Shown here one piece after another: positions 42,565-50,527 of a stretch of DNA of 64,000 bases. The position numbers and the translations under genes were made by a program. The notes under the pieces were generated by a model. That model worked only from the letters and a program-made list of their open reading frames with translations. It did not search any database and was not told the origin of the DNA. Origin of the DNA: Pseudoxanthomonas composti (GTDB lineage: Bacteria > Pseudomonadota > Gammaproteobacteria > Xanthomonadales > Xanthomonadaceae); the NCBI RefSeq assembly GCF_004122095.1, contig NZ_SAWZ01000014.1, positions 1-64,000 on the forward strand, given 5' to 3'. Position 1 is the first letter of the stretch. The number at the start of each line of letters is the position of its first letter.

Positions 42565-43278
42565 ATGCGCGTACCGCGATCCATCCTGTGGCTGGCCCTG
42601 CTGGCCGCCACCCCGGCCCTGGCCCAGCAGGACCTGAGCAAGATCTCCGGCGATATCCATGCCGCCGCCGGGCAGAAGTACGGCGAGCTGGCCACGGTCA
42701 GCGGCGATATCGATGTCGATGCCGGCGTGCAGGCCGGCAGCGTCAACTCGGTCAGCGGCGATGTCACCATCGGCGCGGACGTCGGCATCGAGGAAGCCAC
42801 CACGGTCAGCGGCGATCTCAAACTCGCCGACAAGGTCAGGACCAAGGACCTGACCACCGTCAGCGGCAACCTCACCGTGGGCCGCGATGCGGTCATCGGC
42901 GGCGATGTCACCTCCGTCAGCGGCAACATCTTCGTCGACCGCGGCGGCAAGATCGATGGCGATGTGACCGCAGTCAGCGGCGAGATCGGCCTGGTGCAGA
43001 CCGAGGTGGACGGCGACATCACCTTCGTCAGCAGCAATGTCACCGTCGGCGTCGGCTCGCATGTCAAAGGCAAGGTCCGGCTGAAGAAGCCCAAGAACAC
43101 CTACACCAGCAAGCGCTCGCAGCTGCCGCGCGTGGTGATCGGGCCCAACGCCGTGGTCGATGGCCCGCTGGAGTTCGAACTGCCGGTCAAGCTGTACGTG
43201 CACAGCACCGCCAAGACCGGTGCGATCACGGGCGCAACGGCGATTTCGTTCGACACGCCGAGCGCGCCGAAAGACTGA
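42565..43278 (+). CDS. Secreted beta-solenoid protein with VSGD repeats
   Basis: 237 residues: signal peptide (about 1-20, ending ALA), then eight consecutive repeats of 18-19 residues with core T-V-S-G-D-I/V/L-x-V (first at KISGDI, last at FVSSNV), then an 80-residue C-terminal part. The regular period suggests a right-handed beta-solenoid, as in bactofilin-like or DUF4097-like proteins. I do not recognise a specific function; a periplasmic or surface scaffold is plausible. GGAGA is 8 bp before the ATG. Divergent from envC. Confidence 0.8.
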   Translation: MRVPRSILWLALLAATPALAQQDLSKISGDIHAAAGQKYGELATVSGDIDVDAGVQAGSVNSVSGDVTIGADVGIEEATTVSGDLKLADKVRTKDLTTVSGNLTVGRDAVIGGDVTSVSGNIFVDRGGKIDGDVTAVSGEIGLVQTEVDGDITFVSSNVTVGVGSHVKGKVRLKKPKNTYTSKRSQLPRVVIGPNAVVDGPLEFELPVKLYVHSTAKTGAITGATAISFDTPSAPKD

Positions 43279-43294
43279 TCCAACGTCTGGGGAG

Positions 43295-43325
43295 ACGACC
43301 TTCGGCACATCGGGCCGAAGGTCGT
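43295..43325 (+). terminator. Hairpin after the beta-solenoid gene
   Basis: Perfect 11-bp arms ACGACCTTCGG / CCGAAGGTCGT around a 9-nt loop, starting 17 bp after the stop. No T-run follows, so it may be a weak terminator or an mRNA 3'-end stabiliser. Confidence 0.5.
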
Positions 43326-43365
43326 CCTGGGTAAACTCCGGGGTTTCTTTCACCGGAATGTCCTG

Positions 43366-45069
43366 ATGTCACGACACCTGCTGCTCGGCCTGGCCGTCAT
43401 GGCCGCCCTGTCGGCGTGCAAGCGCGAGTCCGCCGATCCGGCGGCCGCCAGCGCCACGCCGGGCCAGGCCCCTGCCTCGGCCCACACCTTCTCGCCCGAG
43501 CTCAATGCCGAGGACTTCGGCGAGCTGGTCAAGACCCTGGCCTCGGACGAGTTCGAGGGCCGCGCCCCCGGTTCGGTGGGCGAGGACAAGACCGTGGCCT
43601 ACCTGACCCAGCAGATGCAGCGCATCGGCCTGCAGCCGGGCAACAACGGCAGCTGGACCCAGGACGTGCCCATGGTGGAGACCACGGCCGACGAGCACAC
43701 CACCCTGGCCATCAGGCAGGGCGAGCAGACGCGCACGCTCAAGTTCGGCCAGGACATGGTGCTGGGCACGCGCACCGGCCAGCCCGAGGTCAAGGTGGAC
43801 AACAGCGAGCTGGTGTTCGTCGGCTACGGCGTGGATGCGCCGGAGCAGCAGTGGAACGACTACGCCGGCCAGGACTGGAAGGGCAAGACGGTGGTGATGT
43901 TCGTCAACGACCCGGGCTTCCACACCCAGGACGCGACGCTGTTCGACGGCAGCAAGATGACCTACTACGGCCGCTGGACCTACAAGTTCGAGGAAGCCGC
44001 ACGCAAGGGCGCGGCCGCGGCGATCATCGTCCATGACGATGCCGGCGCCAGCTATGGCTGGGACGTGGTGAAGAACTCCTGGTCCGGCCCGCAGTACGAC
44101 CTGCCGGCCAAGGACGACCCGGATGCGCGCGTGCCGGCGCAGGGCTGGATCACCCAGGCGCAGGCCCGCACCCTGTTCGCCGGCGCCGGGCTGGACCTGG
44201 ACCAGGCCTACAAGGACGCCTCCAGGCGCGGGTTCAAGCCGGTGCCGCTGAAGGCCACGGTCAGCTTCGACCTGAAGAGCACGACCACCGAGAAGACCTC
44301 GCGCAATGTCATCGGCGTGCTGCCCGGCAGCGAGCGGCCCGACGAGGCGGTGCTGTACATGGCCCACTGGGACCACCTGGGCAAGCACGAGGGCGAGCCG
44401 GGCGACAACATCTACAACGGCGCGGTGGACAACGCCACCGGCACCGCCGGCATCCTGGAGATCGCCGATGCCTTTGCCCACCAGGACCCCAAGCCCAAGC
44501 GGTCGGTGGTGTTCCTGGCGGTGACGCTGGAGGAGTCGGGCTTGCTTGGCTCCAAGTACTACGTCGCCCACCCGACCTTCCCGCTGAACAAGATCGCCGG
44601 GGTGATCAACATCGATGCCATGTCCGTGGCCGGCAAGACCCGGGACATGACGGTGACGGGCATGGGCGCCTCGGAGCTGGAAGACATCCTCAAGCCCATC
44701 GCCACCGCCCAGGGCCGCACCCTGCACCCGGAATCCTCGCCGCAGAGCGGCTTCTACTTCCGCTCGGATCACTTCAATTTCGCCAAGGCCGGCGTGCCGG
44801 CGCTGTACACCGACGGCGGCGATGACCTGCTCGAAGGCGGCAAGGCCGCCGGTGAAGCCTATGCGGCCGACTACGGCAAGCACCGCTACCACTCGCCGGC
44901 CGATCAGTACGACCCGGCGGCCTGGAAGCTCGACGGCACCCTGCAGGACCTGGAAGCGCTGTACGGCGTGGGCCGCCAGCTGGCCGGCAGCGACGCCTGG
45001 CCCAACTTCTACGCCGGCAGTCCGTTCAAGGCCGCCCGGGATGCCATGATGCAGCCGCAGGAGCCCTGA
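43366..45069 (+). CDS. M28-family metallopeptidase lipoprotein
   Basis: 567 residues. A lipobox LSAC (Cys18) makes it a lipoprotein. A PA-type domain (about 150-260) is inserted in an M28 aminopeptidase domain whose di-zinc ligands are visible: H334 in HWDH, D355 in VDNATG, the E389-E390 pair, Asp in INIDAMS and His in RYHSPADQ. It probably removes N-terminal residues from peptides in the periplasm or at the outer membrane. No close functional partner is adjacent. Confidence 0.9.
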   Translation: MSRHLLLGLAVMAALSACKRESADPAAASATPGQAPASAHTFSPELNAEDFGELVKTLASDEFEGRAPGSVGEDKTVAYLTQQMQRIGLQPGNNGSWTQDVPMVETTADEHTTLAIRQGEQTRTLKFGQDMVLGTRTGQPEVKVDNSELVFVGYGVDAPEQQWNDYAGQDWKGKTVVMFVNDPGFHTQDATLFDGSKMTYYGRWTYKFEEAARKGAAAAIIVHDDAGASYGWDVVKNSWSGPQYDLPAKDDPDARVPAQGWITQAQARTLFAGAGLDLDQAYKDASRRGFKPVPLKATVSFDLKSTTTEKTSRNVIGVLPGSERPDEAVLYMAHWDHLGKHEGEPGDNIYNGAVDNATGTAGILEIADAFAHQDPKPKRSVVFLAVTLEESGLLGSKYYVAHPTFPLNKIAGVINIDAMSVAGKTRDMTVTGMGASELEDILKPIATAQGRTLHPESSPQSGFYFRSDHFNFAKAGVPALYTDGGDDLLEGGKAAGEAYAADYGKHRYHSPADQYDPAAWKLDGTLQDLEALYGVGRQLAGSDAWPNFYAGSPFKAARDAMMQPQEP

Positions 45070-45131
45070 GCGCGGCGGTCGGTCAAGCGCTGCGGCGACC
45101 ACCGTGCCGCGACGCACTGCCACCTGGTCTT

Positions 45132-45170
45132 CGCTCCCACTCGCCCGCTGCATACAGCTTTGTGGGAGCG
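45132..45170. repeat. REP-like inverted pair CGCTCCCAC...GTGGGAGCG
   Basis: Nine-bp arms (45132-45140 and 45162-45170) separated by 21 bp, with the ACTTCAGG flank of the xanthomonad REP-like family. Lies in the gap between the M28 and MAPEG genes, which otherwise holds no gene. Confidence 0.75.
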
Positions 45171-45316
45171 ACTTCAGGGATGGTCGAGAGCGTGTGTCGT
45201 CTCCGCATTCGGGAATCGTCGCCGCAGCGGCCGATCATGAGCCGTCCAGTGAGCGTCGTCAGCGCCTGGCGGGACACGCGCATGGTTAAGCTGCCCGCTT
45301 TCCACGAGGATCCGCC

Positions 45317-45715
45317 ATGACCTATGCCCTCGCTTACTGGTGCCTGCTCGTGCTGGGCGTGCTGCCGTATGTGTGGGTCGCCACCGCCAAGGCCGTGGCC
45401 GGCACGCGCTATGACAACCGCGATCCGCGGCAGTGGATGGCCAGGCAGCAGAACCCGCTGGCCCAGCGCGCGCATGCGGCGCATCTCAATGGCTTTGAGG
45501 CCTTCCCGCTGATCGCCGCGGGCCTGCTGATGGCACAGCTGGCCGGCGTGCCGGCGCACACGGCCACGGCGCTGATGCTGGCGATCACCCTGGCGCGCAT
45601 CGCCCATGGCCTGTGCTACATCGCCGGCAGGGCTGGCTTGCGTAGTCTGGTGTGGTTCGTCGGGCTGGGCTGCACGCTGGCCCTGTTCGTCCTGGCCGCG
45701 CTGCGCGTCGGCTAG
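45317..45715 (+). CDS. MAPEG-family membrane protein
   Basis: 132 residues with four membrane helices. RDPRQWMARQQNPLAQRAHAAHLNGFEAFPLI carries the ExxxxN-type MAPEG motif region (glutathione-binding in eukaryotic members). Bacterial MAPEG proteins are small trimeric membrane proteins, some with glutathione transferase activity; the substrate here is unknown. A TTAAGC-to-ATG leader with GAGGA upstream marks the start. Confidence 0.88.
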   Translation: MTYALAYWCLLVLGVLPYVWVATAKAVAGTRYDNRDPRQWMARQQNPLAQRAHAAHLNGFEAFPLIAAGLLMAQLAGVPAHTATALMLAITLARIAHGLCYIAGRAGLRSLVWFVGLGCTLALFVLAALRVG

Positions 45716-45723
45716 CGCGCCTT

Positions 45724-45795
45724 CTGTGGGAGCGGGTATAGCCGCGAAGAGGTGTTTCCGGGAAAGCCTCTTCGCGGCTAAAGCCGCTCCCACAG
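45724..45795. repeat. Long REP-like palindrome
   Basis: CTGTGGGAGCGG (45724-45735) and AGCCGCGAAGAGG (45740-45752) recur as their reverse complements at 45784-45795 and 45767-45779, forming a 72-bp hairpin with a 14-nt loop. It is the complete form of the GTGGGAGCG family and sits 9 bp after the MAPEG stop. Confidence 0.88.
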
Positions 45796-45893
45796 GGCAA
45801 GGTGCGCTTGCCACCCGACGGACCGCTGCCCTGCCAAGCAGCGATAGGCCACGCCTTACCTTCGCTCCTGAGTCGCTGCGTCGGGAGAGGCGC

Positions 45894-45922
45894 AAAAAAA
45901 GAAGGCGCCTTGCGGCGCCTTC
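45894..45922 (-). terminator. Rho-independent terminator of the second fadL-type gene
   Basis: On the minus strand a 9-bp stem GAAGGCGCC/GGCGCCTTC closed by four bases is followed by seven T. It starts 28 bp past the leftward stop at 45950. Confidence 0.92.
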
Positions 45923-45949
45923 TTCGATCCCGTCATCCGAAGGTGTGGC

Positions 45950-47323
45950 TCAGAACAGGAAGCCAAACTTGATCGAACCGGCCAGCGCATGGTTGTCGGT
46001 GAACTCACCGGCATAGCTGCGCGCACCAGTCTCGGCGGTGGCATCGCCCAGCCAGAAGTACTTCATGCCGCCGGAGATCTCGATGTTCGGCGTCGGGCTG
46101 TAGCGCAGGCCCACGCCGACGTTCCAGTAGCCCTCGGTCGGGCCCAGCGTGGTCACCGGGTTGCCGGCGCCGCTGTCCCAGCCCACCGACAGCGAACCGC
46201 TTAGCGTCTGGGCGAGCTTGCGGCCCAGGCCCAGGTTGGCCGACCACTGGTCTTCGGAGTAGTCCACCAGGTTGAAGCCGTTGGGCTGGCCCACCAGCGG
46301 GCCGACCGCCCGCGACAGCTGGCCGAAGGCCGAGGGCTGCACGGAGAACTTGGACCACTGCACCCAACGCACGTTACCGAAGGCGATGGTGTCGGCCATG
46401 ATGCCGGTCTGGAAGTCCAGGTTGACCGACTGCGGCGTGGTCAGGTCGGTGGTGCCCGGGGTGAAGCCGCCGCGCAGATTGGCCAGCGCGCCGCCGATGG
46501 CCTGCCCGGTGGCCGGCGGAATGCGGCCGGCCCGCACCAGCTGCTGGATCAGGCCACCCAGCTGTGCGCTGTTGGCGCCCAGCGCGGCGACCATCGGCAT
46601 GGACTCGTTGGCGTCGATCTCGTAGTCGATCTCCGAGCGATAGGTCAGCGAGACCTTCAGCGCGATCTCCGGGATCTGGTAAGCCACGCCCGCCAGCCAG
46701 CCCCACTCGCCGGTGGTGGGCACGGACAGGTCGTAGCCGTTGAAGACCGAGTAGGTCTCGCCGCGCAGGTTCACATCGCCCTTGATCTGCTGGTAGGCCG
46801 CGCCGCCGTAGATGTTCCAGTTCTCGGTCGGCTGGAAGCCCACCAGCGCCGACAGGTTGCGGGTGCGCACCTGCACCTCGGTGTCGCCTTCGATGCCCGA
46901 GTTCAGGCCGAAGGCGGCCAGCTGGCCACCGGAGACGATGCTGGGGCCGGACACCACCGGCAGGCCGGTCAGGACCGGGTCGGTCGGCGAGGCGACGAAG
47001 GCGCCTTCGCGCTTGTACTCGGCCGCCGCGCCGAAGGGCTCGTCGTAGATCAGGCCGAAGGAAAACTTCTCGGTCGGCTGCAGCTTGATCGCCGCGCCAA
47101 TGAAGCTGTAGCTGCTGCCCATATCGCCAGTGGCATCGCCGTTGCGGTCCACGCCCTCGACCGTCGGGCTCAGGAACGAACCGCCGTATTCGGCGTAGTT
47201 GCCCGGCCGCAGGAAGGCGGCGACCGACTGCCCCGAACGATCCAGCGCACCGGCCGAGGCCAGCCCGCTCGCACCCGCACACACCGCACCCACTGCCATT
47301 GCCAGCACGCGCTTGTTCATCAT
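45950..47323 (-). CDS. FadL/OmpP1-family outer-membrane transport protein
   Basis: 457 residues from the first of two adjacent ATGs; GGGGGAG lies just upstream. Signal peptide about 1-25 (ending LASA). It resembles OmpP1/FadL channels: GALDRSGQSVAAFLRPGNYAE at the mature N-terminus, a 14-strand barrel and terminal ...GSIKFGFLF. It likely imports hydrophobic compounds. It is not a close duplicate of the FadL protein at 36.6 kb, but the two share an upstream palindrome. Confidence 0.88.
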   Translation of the reverse strand: MMNKRVLAMAVGAVCAGASGLASAGALDRSGQSVAAFLRPGNYAEYGGSFLSPTVEGVDRNGDATGDMGSSYSFIGAAIKLQPTEKFSFGLIYDEPFGAAAEYKREGAFVASPTDPVLTGLPVVSGPSIVSGGQLAAFGLNSGIEGDTEVQVRTRNLSALVGFQPTENWNIYGGAAYQQIKGDVNLRGETYSVFNGYDLSVPTTGEWGWLAGVAYQIPEIALKVSLTYRSEIDYEIDANESMPMVAALGANSAQLGGLIQQLVRAGRIPPATGQAIGGALANLRGGFTPGTTDLTTPQSVNLDFQTGIMADTIAFGNVRWVQWSKFSVQPSAFGQLSRAVGPLVGQPNGFNLVDYSEDQWSANLGLGRKLAQTLSGSLSVGWDSGAGNPVTTLGPTEGYWNVGVGLRYSPTPNIEISGGMKYFWLGDATAETGARSYAGEFTDNHALAGSIKFGFLF

Positions 47324-47365
47324 CTTGCTCCCCCTCTCCCACAGCATGGTTTTTCGTCCGTGCAT

Positions 47366-47381
47366 CATACGGCGCCGTACG
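47366..47381. promoter_or_regulatory. Palindrome CATACGGCGCCGTACG upstream of fadL-type gene
   Basis: It contains the perfect 12-bp palindrome TACGGCGCCGTA and lies 43-58 bp upstream of the start codon. It matches 14 of 16 positions of the element at 38023-38038. Confidence 0.65.
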
Positions 47382-47558
47382 GCGCGCACTGCTCGCCTTT
47401 GGTCTAAATGCTTGGGGTCTATTGCACGGAATTGGCTGACATTCGTGCAATGGGAAGTCTGCTCAGGACCCAGCATGGCGATGCGTGCGCTGCAGCATGC
47501 AGGCACGCTGCAGCGCACCACGCGGCAAAGCGGATCTGACGCGCCGCAGCACCGCCGC

Positions 47559-48302
47559 TCAACGCGTGTCGTGGTCCCAACCGAACAGGTCGAAGGCCTT
47601 GCGCAGTTCGTGGTCCAGCGGCGCCATCGCCGTCATCCGCTCGCCGGTGGTTGGATGGGCGAATGCCAGCTGCGAGGCGTGCAGCAGCATGCGGTGGATG
47701 CCCTGCATGCGAAAGGCACGGTTGTGGCGGCCATCGCCGTGGCTGGTATCGCCGATCAGGTGATGCGACAGATGCTTGAGGTGCCTGCGGATCTGCCGGT
47801 AGCGCCCGGTCTGCGGCTGGCAGCGCATCAGCGCATAGCGCGAAGTCTCAAAGCCGCCGCTAGGAATCGGCAGTTCGCCGGTGGCCAGGCGCCGGAAGTG
47901 GGTGATCGCCGATTTCTTGACCGGCTTGCCCGGGCCGCCGTCCAGGTCGTGGTCGACGGTGAAGGCGCCCTCCTCCGGCCAGCCGCGGCAGATGGCCAGG
48001 TAGTCCTTGCGGATCTGGCCGGCCATCAGCGCCTTGCCGAGCAAGCCGGCCACCTCGCGGTCGAAGCCGACCAGCACGCAGCCGCTGGTGGCGCGGTCCA
48101 GCCGATGGATCAGGAAGATCGCCTGCCCGAACTGCGCGCGCAGGCGATCGGCCAGGAACTCGTCCTCGCTACGGGCCAGCGCGCTGTCGTGCATCATCAG
48201 TCCGGCGGGCTTGTCGATCACCGCAAAGCGCGGGTCGGCGTACAGCACCTGCAGCGGCGGCAGCGCGTCGGGCGGGGTGGAATCGGAAGGCATGACGGGC
48301 AT
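47559..48302 (-). CDS. RluA-family pseudouridine synthase
   Basis: 247 residues from the ATG at 48302 (an ATG at 48293 is also possible). The catalytic HRLDRATSG places the Asp at residue 69. VLYADPRFAVIDKPAGLMMH is the family N-terminus with no S4 domain. Size and motif resemble TruC, which modifies U65 of tRNAs, though RluA-type rRNA targets cannot be excluded. Divergent from the two-component regulator. Confidence 0.88.
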   Translation of the reverse strand: MPVMPSDSTPPDALPPLQVLYADPRFAVIDKPAGLMMHDSALARSEDEFLADRLRAQFGQAIFLIHRLDRATSGCVLVGFDREVAGLLGKALMAGQIRKDYLAICRGWPEEGAFTVDHDLDGGPGKPVKKSAITHFRRLATGELPIPSGGFETSRYALMRCQPQTGRYRQIRRHLKHLSHHLIGDTSHGDGRHNRAFRMQGIHRMLLHASQLAFAHPTTGERMTAMAPLDHELRKAFDLFGWDHDTR

Positions 48303-48352
48303 CGGCGGGCGCAAAGCGCGGCATTATCGCAGCGCAGGCGGCCCAGGCCTTG

Positions 48353-48369
48353 TTTAAGACGGTTTTAAA
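48353..48369 (+). promoter_or_regulatory. PmrA-like box upstream of the response-regulator gene
   Basis: TTTAAG-ACGGT-TTTAAA: two YTTAA half-sites in direct repeat 11 bp apart, the arrangement of PmrA-type OmpR-family regulators. It sits 48-64 bp before the start codon. The same core with the same ACGGT spacer recurs at 52277-52293. Confidence 0.7.
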
Positions 48370-48416
48370 GACTTGGCCGCACCCTCGCACCCTGCCGCTT
48401 TCCTTCAGGATCTTCC

Positions 48417-49082
48417 GTGTCCCAGCTTCTCCTTGTCGAAGACGACCGCATGCTCGGCGATGCCGTGGCCGCCGCATTGGTCCAGGACGGCTGGGAGGTG
48501 ACCCGCGCGGCCGATGCCGCCAGCGCGCGGACCGCGCTGGTGGACCATGGCTTCGAGGCGGTGCTGCTGGACCTGGGCCTGCCGCAGGGCTCGGGGCTGG
48601 ACGTGCTCTCGGCCATGCGCCAGCGCTACGACACCACCCCGGTGCTGATCGTGACCGCGCGCGACCAGCTCAGCGACCGCATCCGCGGGCTGGATGCCGG
48701 CGCGGACGACTACGTGGTCAAGCCCTTCCAGACCGATGAGCTGTGCGCGCGCCTGCGGGCGGTGGTGCGGCGCAGCCAGGGCCGGGTGGCGCCGCAGCTG
48801 CTGTGGCGCGACATCGTCATCGACCCGGCCGCGCGCAGCGTCAGCCGCGCCGGCGTGCCGGTGAAGCTGGGCGTGCACGAATACCGCACGCTGCTGGCGT
48901 TGATGGAGCGCCGCGGCCGGGTGGTGGCGCGCGATGCGCTGGAAGCGCTGGTCTACGGCGGCGACGGCACCATCGAGAGCAACACCATCGCCGTGTACAT
49001 CCACCAGCTGCGACGCAAGCTGGGCGAGGAGATCATCGTCACCGAGCACGGCTACGGCTACCGCGTCGGAGACGAGGCATGA
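48417..49082 (+). CDS. OmpR-family response regulator (QseB/PmrA-like)
   Basis: 221 residues from a GTG with AGGA upstream. The receiver domain has acidic D9/D10, the phospho-acceptor D52 and the conserved Lys in VVKPF. The C-terminal winged helix (about 125-218) ends with TEHGYGYRVGDEA. Similarity is to the QseB/PmrA branch, consistent with the YTTAA boxes nearby. It overlaps the sensor gene by 4 bp (ATGA). Confidence 0.93.
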   Translation: MSQLLLVEDDRMLGDAVAAALVQDGWEVTRAADAASARTALVDHGFEAVLLDLGLPQGSGLDVLSAMRQRYDTTPVLIVTARDQLSDRIRGLDAGADDYVVKPFQTDELCARLRAVVRRSQGRVAPQLLWRDIVIDPAARSVSRAGVPVKLGVHEYRTLLALMERRGRVVARDALEALVYGGDGTIESNTIAVYIHQLRRKLGEEIIVTEHGYGYRVGDEA

Positions 49083-50527
49083 ACCGCTGGCACCGGCATC
49101 GGCACCAGCGCTGGCACGGCCCTGGCCGCTGGCATGAGCGCTGCGAGGGCTACCACCCCTCGCTGAAGAAGAAACTGCTGGGCGCGCTGATGGGCTGCCT
49201 GGTGGTGGGCTGGCTGATCACCGTGGCCTGCCAGTACAGCCAGGTCAGCAACCAGCAGAACGCGCAGTGGGACCAGTCCCTGCGCGAGGTCGGCGAGCAG
49301 ATCCTGCTGTCGCTGCCGGCCGACGTGGGCAACGCCGGGCGCAAGCCGCGCCTGCAGCTGGAGCACGAGGCGCTGCCGCCGCAGCACGGGCCTGAGTTCT
49401 ACAAGATGCAGTTCCAGGTGTGGGCGCTGGACACCGGCCTGGGGCTGGTGAACTCGGCCGGCGCGCCACGAACGCCGTTCCAGCCGTCGATGCGGCCCGG
49501 CTACAGCCTGCTGACCACCGAGCAGGAGCAATGGCGCGTCTACGCGGTCAGCGATGCGACCCACCGCGTGCAGGTGCAGGTGGCCCTGCCGCGCTCTGGA
49601 CTGCGCACCGAGTTCCTGCACTGGCTCAAGACCAGCCTGCTCTCGGGCCTGGGCATCGTGCTGTTGCTGGCCATCGCCATCTCCGCGGTGGTGCACTGGA
49701 GCTTCCGGCCGATGCAGCGCCTGCGCGCGCAGATCGCCGCGCGCGAGCCGACCGACCTGACGCCCTTGCCGGTGGCCGGCCTGTCGCGCGAGGTCGCACC
49801 GCTGGTGTATTCGATCAACGAGCTGCTGGAGCGACTGTCGGCCTCGATGCAGGGCGAGCGCCAGTTCCTGGCCGATGCCGCGCACGAACTGCGCACGCCG
49901 CTGGCCGCGCTGCTGACCCAGACCCACGTGGCCCTGCGCGCGGGCACGCAGGCCGATGCGCGCCAGGCGCTGGAGCACCTGTCCCACGGCATCGAGCGCA
50001 CCACCAGGCTGGCCCAGCAGCTGCTCGATTCGGCGCGCGTGGATGCCTCCCTGCGTCGCGGCGAGGACGCGACGGTGGAACTGGCCGACGTGGTGATGAT
50101 GGTGGTGCGCGAATTCGAGGGCCAGGCCGGGCGGCGGCAGCAGAGCGTGGCGATCCAGAGCGACTCGGCCCAGGTCCGCGGCGATCTGGACGACCTGGGC
50201 GTGCTGGTGCGCAACCTGCTGGACAACGCCGTGCGCTACGCCGGGCAGGGGGGCCGCATCCGCGTGTGCTGCGGCCCGGACGAATCCGGCCAGTCCACGC
50301 TGCTGCGCGTGTGCGACGACGGGCCCGGCGTGCCGGAGGACGAGCGCGAACGCATTTTCGAGCGCTTCTTCCGCGGCAGCAATGGCAACGGCGAGCGCGG
50401 CAGCGGCATCGGCCTGTCGCTGGTGGCGCGCATCGCCCGCAGCCACGGCGCGCGCATCGAGGCGCACACCGGGCTGGACGGACGCGGGCTGGGGATCAGC
50501 GTGCGCTTTCCCCGGCCGATGGCTTGA
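49079..50527 (+). CDS. Sensor histidine kinase with His-rich N-terminus
   Basis: 482 residues. Residues 5-26 are strikingly histidine-rich (seven His and one Cys). Membrane helices are at about 33-52 and 186-206, flanking a 130-residue periplasmic sensor, followed by HAMP-like, HisKA with phospho-acceptor H269 (AAHELRTP) and HATPase_c with N, DDGPGVP and GSGIGLSL boxes. Partner of the adjacent response regulator. Its 3' end overlaps the convergent metallo-hydrolase gene by 32 bp. Confidence 0.93.
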   Translation: MNRWHRHRHQRWHGPGRWHERCEGYHPSLKKKLLGALMGCLVVGWLITVACQYSQVSNQQNAQWDQSLREVGEQILLSLPADVGNAGRKPRLQLEHEALPPQHGPEFYKMQFQVWALDTGLGLVNSAGAPRTPFQPSMRPGYSLLTTEQEQWRVYAVSDATHRVQVQVALPRSGLRTEFLHWLKTSLLSGLGIVLLLAIAISAVVHWSFRPMQRLRAQIAAREPTDLTPLPVAGLSREVAPLVYSINELLERLSASMQGERQFLADAAHELRTPLAALLTQTHVALRAGTQADARQALEHLSHGIERTTRLAQQLLDSARVDASLRRGEDATVELADVVMMVVREFEGQAGRRQQSVAIQSDSAQVRGDLDDLGVLVRNLLDNAVRYAGQGGRIRVCCGPDESGQSTLLRVCDDGPGVPEDERERIFERFFRGSNGNGERGSGIGLSLVARIARSHGARIEAHTGLDGRGLGISVRFPRPMA

